Below are positions 18,221-27,028 of a stretch of 64,000 nucleotides of DNA, one piece after another. Position 1 is the first letter of the stretch. The number at the start of each line of letters is the position of its first letter. Under the pieces are notes generated by a model that was not told the DNA's origin, did not search any database, and was given only the letters and a program-made list of their open reading frames with translations. The DNA is from Spirosoma telluris (lineage in GTDB: Bacteria > Bacteroidota > Bacteroidia > Cytophagales > Spirosomataceae), in NCBI GenBank assembly GCA_003259005.1, contig QLII01000001.1, positions 8,051,001 to 8,115,000 on the forward strand, written 5' to 3'. A program made the position numbers and the translations under genes.

Positions 18221-19144
18221 ATGATCAACCGTAGAACCCTTCTTAAATCAGCGACGCTCTTGCCACTGGCGTCCGTCCCCGACGGCCTGATCTCGTCGGC
18301 ACCCACAGCTCGAAAGCGTTCTGTTCGGTTTGCCTACCTCGGCGACACACATATTACGCCCGATAGTAAGCCAATGGAATCAGTGGCCAAGTGTTTTCAT
18401 CATGCGCAAAACCATGCTGATAAACCTGCCTTTATCCTGCACGGGGGCGATGTAATCATGGACGCACTGGCAAAAGATCGGGCAGATGTGCAGAAACAAT
18501 GGGATGCCTGGAACTCAGTCGTGAAAGCGAGTAACTCACTGCCTATTGAGTACTGCATCGGTAACCACGATATCTGGGGCGTCGACGCAGCTAAATCTGA
18601 GCCGCTCTATGGTAAAAAGTGGGCAATCGACCAAATGAAAATCAGTGGCCGGTATCGGTCGTTTGATCGAAATGGCTGGCATTTTATCATTCTCGATAGT
18701 GTACAACCCAAGCCTGATGGCAACTGGTATACGGGCAACATTGATGCTGAGCAATTGGAGTGGTTAAAACAGGATCTGGTCAAAACGGGTACGAAAACGC
18801 CGATTTTACTGCTCTCACATATCCCCATTTTCAGCCCTACCGGTTTCTTTAGCGAGACAAATATCAAGGATGGAACCTGGAACATTCCGGCGGCTTTGGT
18901 TTTGTCAAACACACCCGAATTGCTGAAATTGTTTTATCAATACCCCAACATAAAAACGGCTTTAAGCGGACACATGCACCTGCTCGATCGGGTCGACTAC
19001 AACGGCGTTACCTACCTTTGCAATGGGGCTGTTAGTGGCAACTGGTGGAAAAGTGAGATCTATCAGCAAACCAAAGCGGGTTATGCACTGATTGACCTAT
19101 ATGATGACGGAACAGTAGAACGGACTTATTTGCAGTATTCGTAG
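18221..19144 (+). CDS. Exported calcineurin-type metallophosphoesterase
   Basis: This 307-aa protein has a Tat-like signal (MINRRTLLKSATLLPLASV) and all five metallophosphoesterase blocks: LGDTHI (near residue 40), HGGDVI (near 75), GNHDIWG (near 112), LSHIPI (near 200) and SGHMH (near 250). These bind two metals for hydrolysis of phosphomonoesters or diesters, here outside the inner membrane. Its place between susCD and the PhnZ-like gene suggests that it frees phosphate from an imported organophosphate. The true substrate cannot be read from sequence. Confidence 0.88.
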   Translation: MINRRTLLKSATLLPLASVPDGLISSAPTARKRSVRFAYLGDTHITPDSKPMESVAKCFHHAQNHADKPAFILHGGDVIMDALAKDRADVQKQWDAWNSVVKASNSLPIEYCIGNHDIWGVDAAKSEPLYGKKWAIDQMKISGRYRSFDRNGWHFIILDSVQPKPDGNWYTGNIDAEQLEWLKQDLVKTGTKTPILLLSHIPIFSPTGFFSETNIKDGTWNIPAALVLSNTPELLKLFYQYPNIKTALSGHMHLLDRVDYNGVTYLCNGAVSGNWWKSEIYQQTKAGYALIDLYDDGTVERTYLQYS

Positions 19145-19146
19145 TA

Positions 19147-19209
19147 CCGGACGTCTCGTCCGGCTGTAAACCAGACTACCTATTTACTTACTCAATCAGA
19201 CGAGATGTC
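19147..19209. repeat. Inverted repeat touching the phnZ-like start
   Basis: CCGGACGTCTCGTCCGG at 19147-19163 is a hairpin in itself, and GACGAGATGTC at 19199-19209 complements its centre with one mismatch. The first possible ATG of the next gene (19205) falls inside the arm, which favours the second ATG at 19220. Confidence 0.6.
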
Positions 19210-19219
19210 TGAGAAGACA

Positions 19220-19764
19220 ATGCAAACTATCGCCAATTTATTCGTCCAAAGCGGAGACGACGCTTACTATGGAGAAGCCGTAACTCAACTGGAACACGCC
19301 CTGCAATGCGCTCAACTAGCCGAGAAGGCGGGTGCTGATGAAGAAACTATTGTAGCGGCTTTTCTGCACGATATTGGCCATTTACTGCCACCCGAATTAG
19401 CGGGCGGCTATATGGATGGCTACGGCACTGTCGATCATGAAAAACTAGGTGCCGATTACCTGCGGGAAATGGGTTTCTCCGAAAAAGTAGGGCAACTGAT
19501 TGAACATCATGTGAATGCAAAGCGATATCTGGTTTATAAAAAACCTGAATACTTCGCCCGCTTATCGGAAGCGAGTGTAAAAACATTGGAATTTCAGGGT
19601 GGCCCCATGAAAGCGGGGAGGCCCTGGCGTTTGAAACAAATCCTTATTTCAGGGAAATCCTGCAGGTACGTGGCTGGGATGAACAAGCTAAAATACCGGG
19701 CCTTCCTACACCAGATATGGCCTATTACCTGATAAAAGTGAATAAAGTGCTCGAAGGAGTATAA
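19220..19764 (+). CDS. phnZ: PhnZ-like HD-domain phosphonate oxygenase (broken frame)
   Basis: This 181-aa HD-fold protein carries the residues of the mixed-valent di-iron oxygenase PhnZ: AYYGEAVTQLEHALQ (lid Tyr near 16, metal His26), FLHDIGHLL (His50-Asp51), VDHE (His73) and IEHHVNAKRYL. PhnZ cleaves (R)-1-hydroxy-2-aminoethylphosphonate to glycine and phosphate. The frame breaks at GGGG 19615-19618; with one more G the end reads GWDEQAKIPGLPTP, supplying the last metal Asp, and stops at 19764 with the family length. No PhnY-type dioxygenase, which would make the hydroxylated substrate, lies in the window. The symbol reflects family resemblance; substrate may differ. Confidence 0.8.
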
Positions 19765-19776
19765 AACTGACTATTG

Positions 19777-19845
19777 TTAAGTGAACTGTCTGACCTATAT
19801 GCCATATCTCCAAGATATGGCATATAGGTCAGACAGTTCACTTAA
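19777..19845. terminator. Perfect 33-bp palindrome with CCA loop
   Basis: Positions 19777-19809 and 19813-19845 are exact reverse complements, leaving only CCA as loop. No T run follows. It lies 12 bases after the PhnZ-like stop and 50 bases before the YncE-phosphoesterase start. A terminator or RNA-end protector is likely, though the perfection is unusual. Confidence 0.75.
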
Positions 19846-19895
19846 TAGTAGACGGATATGCTTATCAAACCAGTTGTAATTCCTGAACACTCTCT

Positions 19896-22632
19896 ATGAA
19901 GTACCTCTTCCTGCTTTCCCTTCTCTCCTTCTTTCAACTGACATTCGCCCAACGAACGTACACGACACTGCAAGTGCCAGGCCGGGCGGAGTTTAGTAAA
20001 ATAGACCCCGCTGGGAAATCGGTGTTGCCGAGTGGTCGGTATGTGACGCCAGCGGGTAAAACCATTCGGATCACCAACGATCCGTTTGGATTAGCCCTCT
20101 CGCCTAATGGACAACGTGCGGTGTCTTTGCATGATGGTGTATTAACCGTGCTGAACCTGAGTGATTTGCAGTCGACCCGCATTCCGGATTATGCCGGTAA
20201 AATCCCTGCCGTTTTAAAAGATGGTTCGTTCTTGGGCGTAGCCTTCGCCCCTGATAACCGGACGGTTTATCTGAGTAATGGTGACAAAGGTCGTGTTTTG
20301 GTCTTCGATACTGAACAACTCCGAACCACTGATAGCATAAATCTGAATGGTAATGGCTACACGGACAGTTTTACATCTGATCTACTACTGAATGGCAACG
20401 AGCTGTTGGTACTCGACCGGGCTAATTTTCGGATGGTTCGCATTGATGTAGCCACTAAACGCATTACGGCTTCTATTCCAACGGGGCGACAGCCCTTTGG
20501 CCTGGCGATTAGCCCAGATAAAAAATTGGCCTTTGTGGCCAATGTAGGTCTATACGCCTATCCGAAAGTGCCAGGTGTGACCAAAACGAACAAAGACACT
20601 ATGGCGCTGAAATTTCCACCTTACGCAGCCCACACCAAAGAATCGGCGGAGGGTGTAGAGGTAGAAGGACGCCGGATTCCGGGTCTGGGTAGCCCACTGG
20701 CCGATGAAGCTATGAGTGTCTGGACTATTGACCTAACCACCAGCAAGGTTGTAAAACGTTTTAAAACGGGTGTTCAGATTGGCGAAATGATTGAAGAGGC
20801 CGAAGTTGTAGGGGGCGCATCACCAAACTCTGTGGTGGTTGGGAGTAAATATGCCTACGTCTCGAACGCCACAAACGATAATATCTCGTTGATCGACTAC
20901 AGAAACCGGAAACTAGCCGGTACGATTTCGTTGAAAGTTGATCCTAAACTCGATCACTACCGTGGCCTGATGCCGTTTGGCCTTAGCTTGTCTAAAGACG
21001 AAAAAACGTTGTATGTTGCCCTGTTGGCGTTCAACGCCGTGGCGGTTGTAGACATAGCGACCAGAAAAGTTCGTGGGCTCATTCCTACAGGTTGGGGGCC
21101 AACTCGGGTTGTCTTATCGCCTGATGAAAAGACGCTTTACATTACCTCCGCACGCGGTTACGGAGCAGGACCAAATGGGGTGCTACCTTCGTAAAACCAC
21201 CGCAAGGAACCTACATTGGCGATATTCAACTCGCTACATTTCAGGCTGTTCCTGTGCCCGACGCAACTCAGCTAACTACGTACACGAAACAGGTGCTGGC
21301 AAATACCTACCAGACTGTTACCCTCACCGATAATGGGAAAAATCCATTGCCTGTACTGCCTAAAACACGCCAGTCGCCCATCAAACATGTCGTGTATATC
21401 ACCAAAGAAAACAGAACTTACGACGAAGTCCTGGGACAGCTAACGACTGGAAATGGAGATTCAACGCTGGCTCGTTTTGGCACAGGTGTCACCATTAAAA
21501 CCCGGCTATCGACCAGCCGGGGAAACAGTGGGCGAACAACCGACCAGGCAGGTGATACGGTGCGGGTAACGGCCGCTGATATTATGCCCAATCATGTGCG
21601 GGTAGCCCGGCAGTTTGCCTTCTCCGACAATTTCTACTGCGATTCAGACGCCAGTATCCACGGCCACCACTGGATGATGGGCACTATTCCAAATGAGTGG
21701 GTGGAAGCCAATGCGGCATCGAAAGGTACGTTCGATGCCGATTCAAAAGCCCCTGGTCGTCGGTTTCCGAAAACATCAGGTGCTATTGACCCGGAAGATT
21801 ATAATGAGATTGGTGGGCTATGGGAGGCTTTCGAGCGGAATAAAATCTCGCTCTATAATTTCGGCGAAGCTAACGAATATGCCGGCTCGGAAGAAGAGTG
21901 GACAACTACCCAGTTTGGTGCTGCACAAACGGTGGCTTTCCCGATGCCCAAAGCCGTATTCCCGCACACCTCCCGTGATTATGCGGGCTATAATACAAAC
22001 GTACCCGATCAATACCGAATGGAGCAGTTTGAACGGGAGTTTACGGCCAAGTGGCTGGGCAAGAGCAAACAAACCATGCCGCAACTCGTGACCATGCAGG
22101 TGCCCAACGATCACGGGGCCGGGCCACGACCTGATTTCGGCTACCCATTTCTGCACTCCTATATGGCCGATAATGACCTGGCGGTTGGCCGGATTCTGCA
22201 TTTCCTGTCGCGAACGAAATACTGGAAAAACATGCTCGTCATCATCACCGAAGATGATCCACAGGGGGCGTTGACCACATTGATGCACACCGCTCCATTC
22301 TGATGATGGCAGGACCCTATGTGAAGCGTGGTTATGTATCGCACACGCACGCCAACTTCGGTTCGATACTAAAGGTGATTTACAATATTCTGGGTGTTCC
22401 GTATGTCAATCAGTACGATCAGACAGCCTCGTTGTTGCAGGATTTTTTCACCGACAAACCTGATTTTCGCCCTTACGAAGCTGTATTGCCCGATGCCCGG
22501 GTATTCGATCCGCAGGCCGCCATGAAGCCCTACAAAAAAACGTTCGACTGGCGGAAGATCCAGAAAGGACCTGAAATGGATGACCGCGCCGACCAGCGGG
22601 CCGAGCATTATCGGCAGCAGCAGGAGAAGTGA
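19896..22632 (+). CDS. YncE-type beta-propeller fused to a phosphoesterase domain (two frame breaks)
   Basis: After a signal peptide (MKYLFLLSLLSFFQLTFAQ) the first 430 residues form a YncE-like seven-bladed propeller (PFGLALSPNGQRAV, PFGLAISPDKKLAFVAN, PTRVVLSPDEKTLYIT). The rest is a PF04185-type phosphoesterase domain, as in phospholipase C and acid phosphatase AcpA: YITKENRTYDEVLGQL holds the metal/nucleophile region, and DNFYCDSDASIHGHHW follows. The frame breaks at G runs 21177-21180 and 22264-22268, and one extra G in each restores NGGATFVKPPQG and EDDPQGGVDHIDAHRSILMMAG. Repaired length is 912 aa. The fusion is a known Bacteroidota family. An exported phosphatase role fits the locus. 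Confidence 0.87.
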
Positions 22633-22667
22633 AATTTCGTTATATTGCCGGAAAAAGAAACCCCTAA

Positions 22668-22892
22668 ATGAAGTATACAGTCAACGTTATTTACGAAAAA
22701 GACGAACATGGTTATTACGTCTTTTGTCCACAGTTGGCGGGTTGTCAGTCGCAGGGAGATACGTTTGAAGAAGCTCGAGCGAACATTCAGGAAGCTATTG
22801 AATTATATCTGGAAACATTAACACCAGCTGAAATCGTAGAACGCCTATCGCACGAAGTAATCACATCATCTCTCGAAATTGCCATTGCCTAA
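22668..22892 (+). CDS. hicB: HicB-family antitoxin
   Basis: This 74-aa protein has the partial RNase-H-like HicB fold: MKYTVNVIYEKDEHGYYVFCPQLAGCQSQGDTFEEARANIQEAIELYLE, where the FCPQLAGC..GDT..EA pattern is diagnostic. It should neutralise the adjacent HicA. No C-terminal DNA-binding domain is evident, as is common in the short antitoxins. The toxin frame overlaps its stop by 14 bases, so the pair is translationally coupled, with the order antitoxin then toxin. Confidence 0.9.
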   Translation: MKYTVNVIYEKDEHGYYVFCPQLAGCQSQGDTFEEARANIQEAIELYLETLTPAEIVERLSHEVITSSLEIAIA

Positions 22893-23082
22893 ATTACCTA
22901 TTTTAGAAGCTAAAGAAGCTGAACGACTCTTGCTCAAGCACAACTTTTTGTGGATACGCATGAAAGGTAGCCACCGAATTTACCAGAAAGATGATACAAG
23001 AGTTGTTTTGCCTTATCACGCCGGAAAGAGCCTTCACCCGAAAATCGTGAAAGAGGTGCTCGAAGCCATCGGCGAATTGTAA
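22879..23082 (+). CDS. hicA: HicA-family mRNA interferase toxin
   Basis: This 67-aa protein has a dsRBD-like HicA fold with the catalytic His in MKGSHRIYQK (near residue 34) and the typical VVLPYHAGKSLHPKIVKEVLEAIG end. It cleaves mRNA independent of ribosome position when freed from HicB. No ATG is available at the N-terminus; TTG 22879 or TTG 22885 is the likely start, both inside the antitoxin 3' end. The module interrupts the phosphorus-related gene set and was perhaps acquired separately. Confidence 0.87.
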   Translation: MPLPKLPILEAKEAERLLLKHNFLWIRMKGSHRIYQKDDTRVVLPYHAGKSLHPKIVKEVLEAIGEL

Positions 23083-23093
23083 CTCATAACTCA

Positions 23094-24379
23094 ATGCGCT
23101 CTCCCGCCTTTCTGCGTAACCCGACAACCTTCGTTATTTTCGGTGCCACAGCCGCTTTCTGCACGTATGCCTGCATGTATGCCTTTCGGCGGGGTATTAC
23201 GGCGGTCACCTTCGAGGGCATGTTCTTTGCCGGGATCAGTTATAAAATATGGCTCGTTACGGCCCAGGTATTCGGCTATGCCGTATCCAAAGGCATTGGC
23301 GTGAAGGTCGTTTCGGAAATGTCGCCGGGCCGACGGGCTATCAATATTCTCTTCTTTGTGTCCGTTGCGCTCCTGGCTTTATTAGGCTTTGCGCTGGTTC
23401 CGGCTCCATATAACATCATCTTTCTCTTTCTGAATGGGTTGCCGCTTGGTCTGGTCTACGGCACCATGCTTGGCTTTCTGGAAGGGCGCCGTCAGACGGA
23501 TGCACTTGTGGCTGGCCTGACGGCCTCCTTCATTTTCGCATCGGGTTTTGTTAAAACGGTAGCGCTGACGATCAAAACTGCCTGGGGCGTATCCGAATTC
23601 TGGTTGCCTTTTGTAACGGGGAGTCTATTCGTATTACCGATGCTGGTGTCCATTTATGCGATGACTTTACTGCCGCCACCTACCGACGAAGACCGAGCGC
23701 TGCGTACCGAGCGTAAGCCAATGGATGCTGACGAACGACGTGCTTTTGTGAGGAGCTTTAGACCCGGCCTGATCTTGCTGATTTTATCTTATGTGCTTCT
23801 ATCGGCCTTTCGGGACTTTCGCGACAATTTCGGCCCCGAAATTCTGAAAGACGCTGGGTAGACAATCCGGGTATTTTTGCCAAAACCGAAACGATGGTGG
23901 CCGTTGCTATCCTGATCGTGATGGCCCTTCTTCAGCGAGTAACCGATAATTTTCGTGCCTTTACGCTGCTTAACTGCCTGATGCTGGCAGGCGGGGCCAT
24001 GGTGGGTTTGAGTACTTATGCCTATTCGATAGATGCCCTGTCGCCCGGCAACTGGTTTCTGCTAACGGGCTTGGGTTTATACATGGCCTATGTACCCTGC
24101 AATGGCTTGTATTTCGAGCGATTGATTGCCTCGTTTCGTTATGTGAGTACGGTCGGTTTCATTGTAACTCTGGCCGATTGGTATGGTTACCTGGGTAGTG
24201 TGTCGGTTTTACTGTACAAGAATTTTGGCCATGCCAGCATCAGTTACCGCGAGTTTTTCATGTACGGTGCTTACAGTATGGCTGTGCTGTATGTGTTACT
24301 TGTCGTCGCTTCATTTATGTATTTTAGAAGGCGGTTCCGCACAATTACAAAAGCAGAAGAACTGATAAGCTATTCGTGA
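23094..24379 (+). CDS. DUF5690 family multi-pass membrane protein (broken frame)
   Basis: Joined across one break, the frames give 428 aa with about twelve membrane segments arranged like a major-facilitator transporter (TFVIFGATAAFCTYACMYAF, NIIFLFLNGLPLGLVYG, VAVAILIVMALLQRV). The break is at GGG 23856-23858; one more G turns DAGstop into DAGVDNPGIFAKTETMVAV. I recognise the family as DUF5690, common in Bacteroidota but without known function. Placed 11 bases after hicA and downstream of the exported phosphatases, it may carry a product of the locus across the inner membrane. That is inference only. Confidence 0.75.
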
Positions 24380-24479
24380 ATTGTGAGCGTAAAATACGCT
24401 TTTTCTAGCCAGATAAGAAAGAGGAAATAGGTATATTAAAATAGACTTATATGTATTTTAAATAGTAACTAAATAAAAA

Positions 24480-24510
24480 TTTGTTGTCACATGTCAAATG
24501 CTTACTTTTG
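24480..24510 (+). promoter_or_regulatory. Bacteroidota-type promoter for the T9SS protein
   Basis: TTTG at 24480-24483 and TACTTTTG at 24503-24510 are exact consensus elements with 19 bases between. The start codon follows at 24548. This is the clearest protein-gene promoter in the window. Confidence 0.8.
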
Positions 24511-24547
24511 AGCTGGTTAATCGTATAGATACTGCTAAAGGTAAGTT

Positions 24548-25730
24548 ATGAACTATGTATACGCGTTAGTAATTTTGCTGATCATCAGTCGCACACTCGC
24601 TGCGCAGGATTTAGACTTCCAATCTACGGGAGGGGGATGGACGGCCGGTGCTCTATCCAAATCATATACCCATATAGGCTCTCCGGCTTCCAAAACTGCT
24701 AACGTGACTGTTACTATGGGGGGGTAACGAGTGGTTTTCAATCTAATTCGCCACAGGCATTTAGTCGGGGGCTGCAACTAGGTGTTAATTTTGCCTCCAA
24801 TACAGATTGCGTTACCATGACGGTCACGTTTAGCCCAGGGATTCAGGGGTTAACCTTTAAGTTGTTAAATGTAGATAAAGGAGCGACCAGTGGATCGGCC
24901 AATACGTTTGTCGATCAAGTGACCGTCAGTGGCAAGTATAATACGACCAGTGTTACCCCAACTATCAGCGCTTCGGGTACGGCTGGCACCTATTCCACTA
25001 TTTCAGGCAACGTAATTACTGGTACAGGGGATGCGCCATCGTCTAGCGCTGACCCTGGCAATAAGGTTACTTTCGCAGGGACTGTAACCGAAGTGACCAT
25101 TACCTATTGTAACGATGCGGCTAATACCGCTGCCAATCCCGGAACACAGACCATTACCGTCGAAGACTTTTCATGGACAGCTACGACGCCCTTACCTGTA
25201 CAACTGCTTTCGTTTCAGGGGAAACCAATTGGTAATCAGGTAGCCTTGCTCTGGGAAACGGCCTGGGAGCAAAACAGCGATTACTTCGAAGTTCAACGAA
25301 GTCGGGATGCGAAGGAATTTGTTTCAATAGGCCGTGTCGCGGCACTTGATGAATCGAAAAGTCGCCATTCGTATTCGTTACTCGATCAGAACCCAGTGGC
25401 TGGAACCGGGTATTATCGGCTAAAACAAGTTGATAAAGGAGAGCAACAGACTACCTATTCCAAAATGATTGCCATTGTACTCGACGATATAACCCTGCCT
25501 TAGCCGTAACGGGCAATCCAGTAGTGGATGGTCAAATTCGATTTGTTTATCGAAATATTGACCCTCAATCCATACAATTACAAACCCACGCTGGTGTACC
25601 GGTTCCGGGTCATGTTATTCGCGAATCTGAGATGAACGCTGTATTTATTCCAAATCAACCGCTTTCTACAGGATTGTACCTGCTTAAGAGTCAAAATGGA
25701 ATGCAAACCATTAAACTCATTGTTTTATAG
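24548..25730 (+). CDS. Secreted protein with type IX secretion C-terminal domain (two frame breaks)
   Basis: The gene starts with a signal peptide (NYVYALVILLIISRTLAAQ). A beta-rich body without a recognised enzyme domain follows (YTHIGSPASKTANVTVTMGG, TFSPGIQGLTFKLLNVDKG). A linker then reads LPVQLLSFQGKPIGNQVALLWET and YFEVQRSRDAKEFVSIGRV, a fibronectin-like unit usual in Cytophagales. The end GLYLLKSQNGMQTIKLIVL is a type A sorting domain. Frames break at the G run 24718-24724 and near 25488, where one G and one T restore continuity (the latter giving DDYNPALAVTGNP) and 394 aa. It should be exported and attached to or released from the cell surface. Role unknown. Confidence 0.78.
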
Positions 25731-25818
25731 GGTAGGCTTCTCGCTCCCTTCTATGTTGCACTTATCGTTCGTATTATTGTTGTCAACAAAGAACGTAATG
25801 AATTAAACCCTATAATAG

Positions 25819-25854
25819 GCCCGGCTTTCTTACCAGATCGTCGGGCTTTTTTTT
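25819..25854 (+). terminator. Rho-independent terminator
   Basis: GCCCGGC at 25819-25825 pairs with GTCGGGC at 25840-25846 and is followed by eight T. It ends transcription after the T9SS-substrate gene. Confidence 0.85.
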
Positions 25855-25963
25855 ATCCATGCAACCAAAATCCAGCTTGTATATCAAGGCGGAATGCCGC
25901 TCTGTTTTCCAGGACTATGGTGACCGCTAAACAAATGCGCTGTAGGTTAGTCCTAACTAATAA

Positions 25964-26920
25964 ATGAAAAAAGTACTCATCTTAAGCGGTTTGAGTGGCA
26001 GTGGCAAGACTACATTTGCTCAGCAGTTTTGTGCCCAAAATCCAAACTGGCTGCGCATTAACCGCGACGATCTACGGCGTAGTCTATTGCCCGTGTCGCT
26101 CAGTGATTACTGGGAAACCTGGTCCGATCAGGAGAAAAATCGAATTGAAAGCCTTGTCAATGAACTTCAGAAAACGGCCATTTTAGATGGATTAGCGCGG
26201 GGTTGGCACATGCTGATCGACAATACCAACCTGAAGCTGAGCTACATAAACGAGTTTCGGAAATTGCTCGCCAGCCATTTTGATGAGGTCGAAATCAACT
26301 ATAAACTGATCGACGTTTCGCTGGAGGAATGCATCCAGCGTGATCAGAATCGACCCGATTCGGTAGGGGAGGAGGTGATTCGTAAACAGGCGGAACGGCT
26401 CACCGTGTTGAAAAAAAAATTCAAGTTCAAGCCTGAATTCTTGACGCGCAATCCAGTTTTCCAACGAGCTCAGGACGAATCATTACCTCGTTGTGTATTG
26501 GTCGATATTGATGGAACTGTAGCTAAAATGGTTGATAGAACTCACGGAGGTCGTTCACCCTTTGACTGGCATCGGGTGGGCGAGGATGTACCGAAGTGGC
26601 CGATCATTAATCTAGTAAAAGCATTGCAGGCATCAGGCTACGCTATTGTGTTCTTTTCTGGCCGGGATGCCGTTTGTCGACCTGAAACGATAGCCTGGAT
26701 AAATCAGCACTTTTTCTGGCAGTCAGTCGATTATCACCTGTTTATGCGGCCTCAAAATGACAGCCGCAAGGATTCCACTATCAAACAGGAACTTTTTGAA
26801 CGTCATATCCTAGGACGTTATTATGTCGAACTCGTCGTGGATGATCGTCAGCAAGTCGTGGATATGTGGCGTCGAACGCTGGGCTTAACGTGTGTGCAGG
26901 TAGATTATGGGGATTTCTAG
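25964..26920 (+). CDS. T4-Pnkp-like polynucleotide 5'-kinase/3'-phosphatase
   Basis: This 318-aa protein has the same two-domain order as phage T4 polynucleotide kinase. The kinase half has the P loop GLSGSGKTT (Lys15), NRDDLRRS (Asp35, Arg38), IDNTNL (Asp86) and CIQRDQNRP (Arg126); several positions even match the T4 numbering I recall. The C-terminal half is a HAD phosphatase with LVDIDGTVAKM (Asp181, Asp183), FFSGRDA and VVDDRQQVVDMWRR, closing with VDYGDF as T4 does. It should phosphorylate 5'-OH ends and remove 3' or cyclic phosphates, preparing broken RNA or DNA for sealing. No RNA ligase is nearby. It lies alone after a terminator. Confidence 0.88.
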   Translation: MKKVLILSGLSGSGKTTFAQQFCAQNPNWLRINRDDLRRSLLPVSLSDYWETWSDQEKNRIESLVNELQKTAILDGLARGWHMLIDNTNLKLSYINEFRKLLASHFDEVEINYKLIDVSLEECIQRDQNRPDSVGEEVIRKQAERLTVLKKKFKFKPEFLTRNPVFQRAQDESLPRCVLVDIDGTVAKMVDRTHGGRSPFDWHRVGEDVPKWPIINLVKALQASGYAIVFFSGRDAVCRPETIAWINQHFFWQSVDYHLFMRPQNDSRKDSTIKQELFERHILGRYYVELVVDDRQQVVDMWRRTLGLTCVQVDYGDF

Positions 26921-26976
26921 CCATAATGGGTCAAACTAGCCGTATCATCACTTAAAGTAAATCCGCAGGCATACGT

Positions 26977-27009
26977 TTTGGTTAAATTATGTATGTTACC
27001 TTATATTCG
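26977..27009 (+). promoter_or_regulatory. Probable promoter for the NTP-transferase gene
   Basis: TTTG at 26977-26980 and TATATTCG at 27002-27009 resemble the -33 and -7 elements with 21 bases between. It lies just upstream of ATG 27029 and argues against the earlier in-frame start at 26978. Confidence 0.55.
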
Positions 27010-27028
27010 TCGGCAAATACTCTTATAC

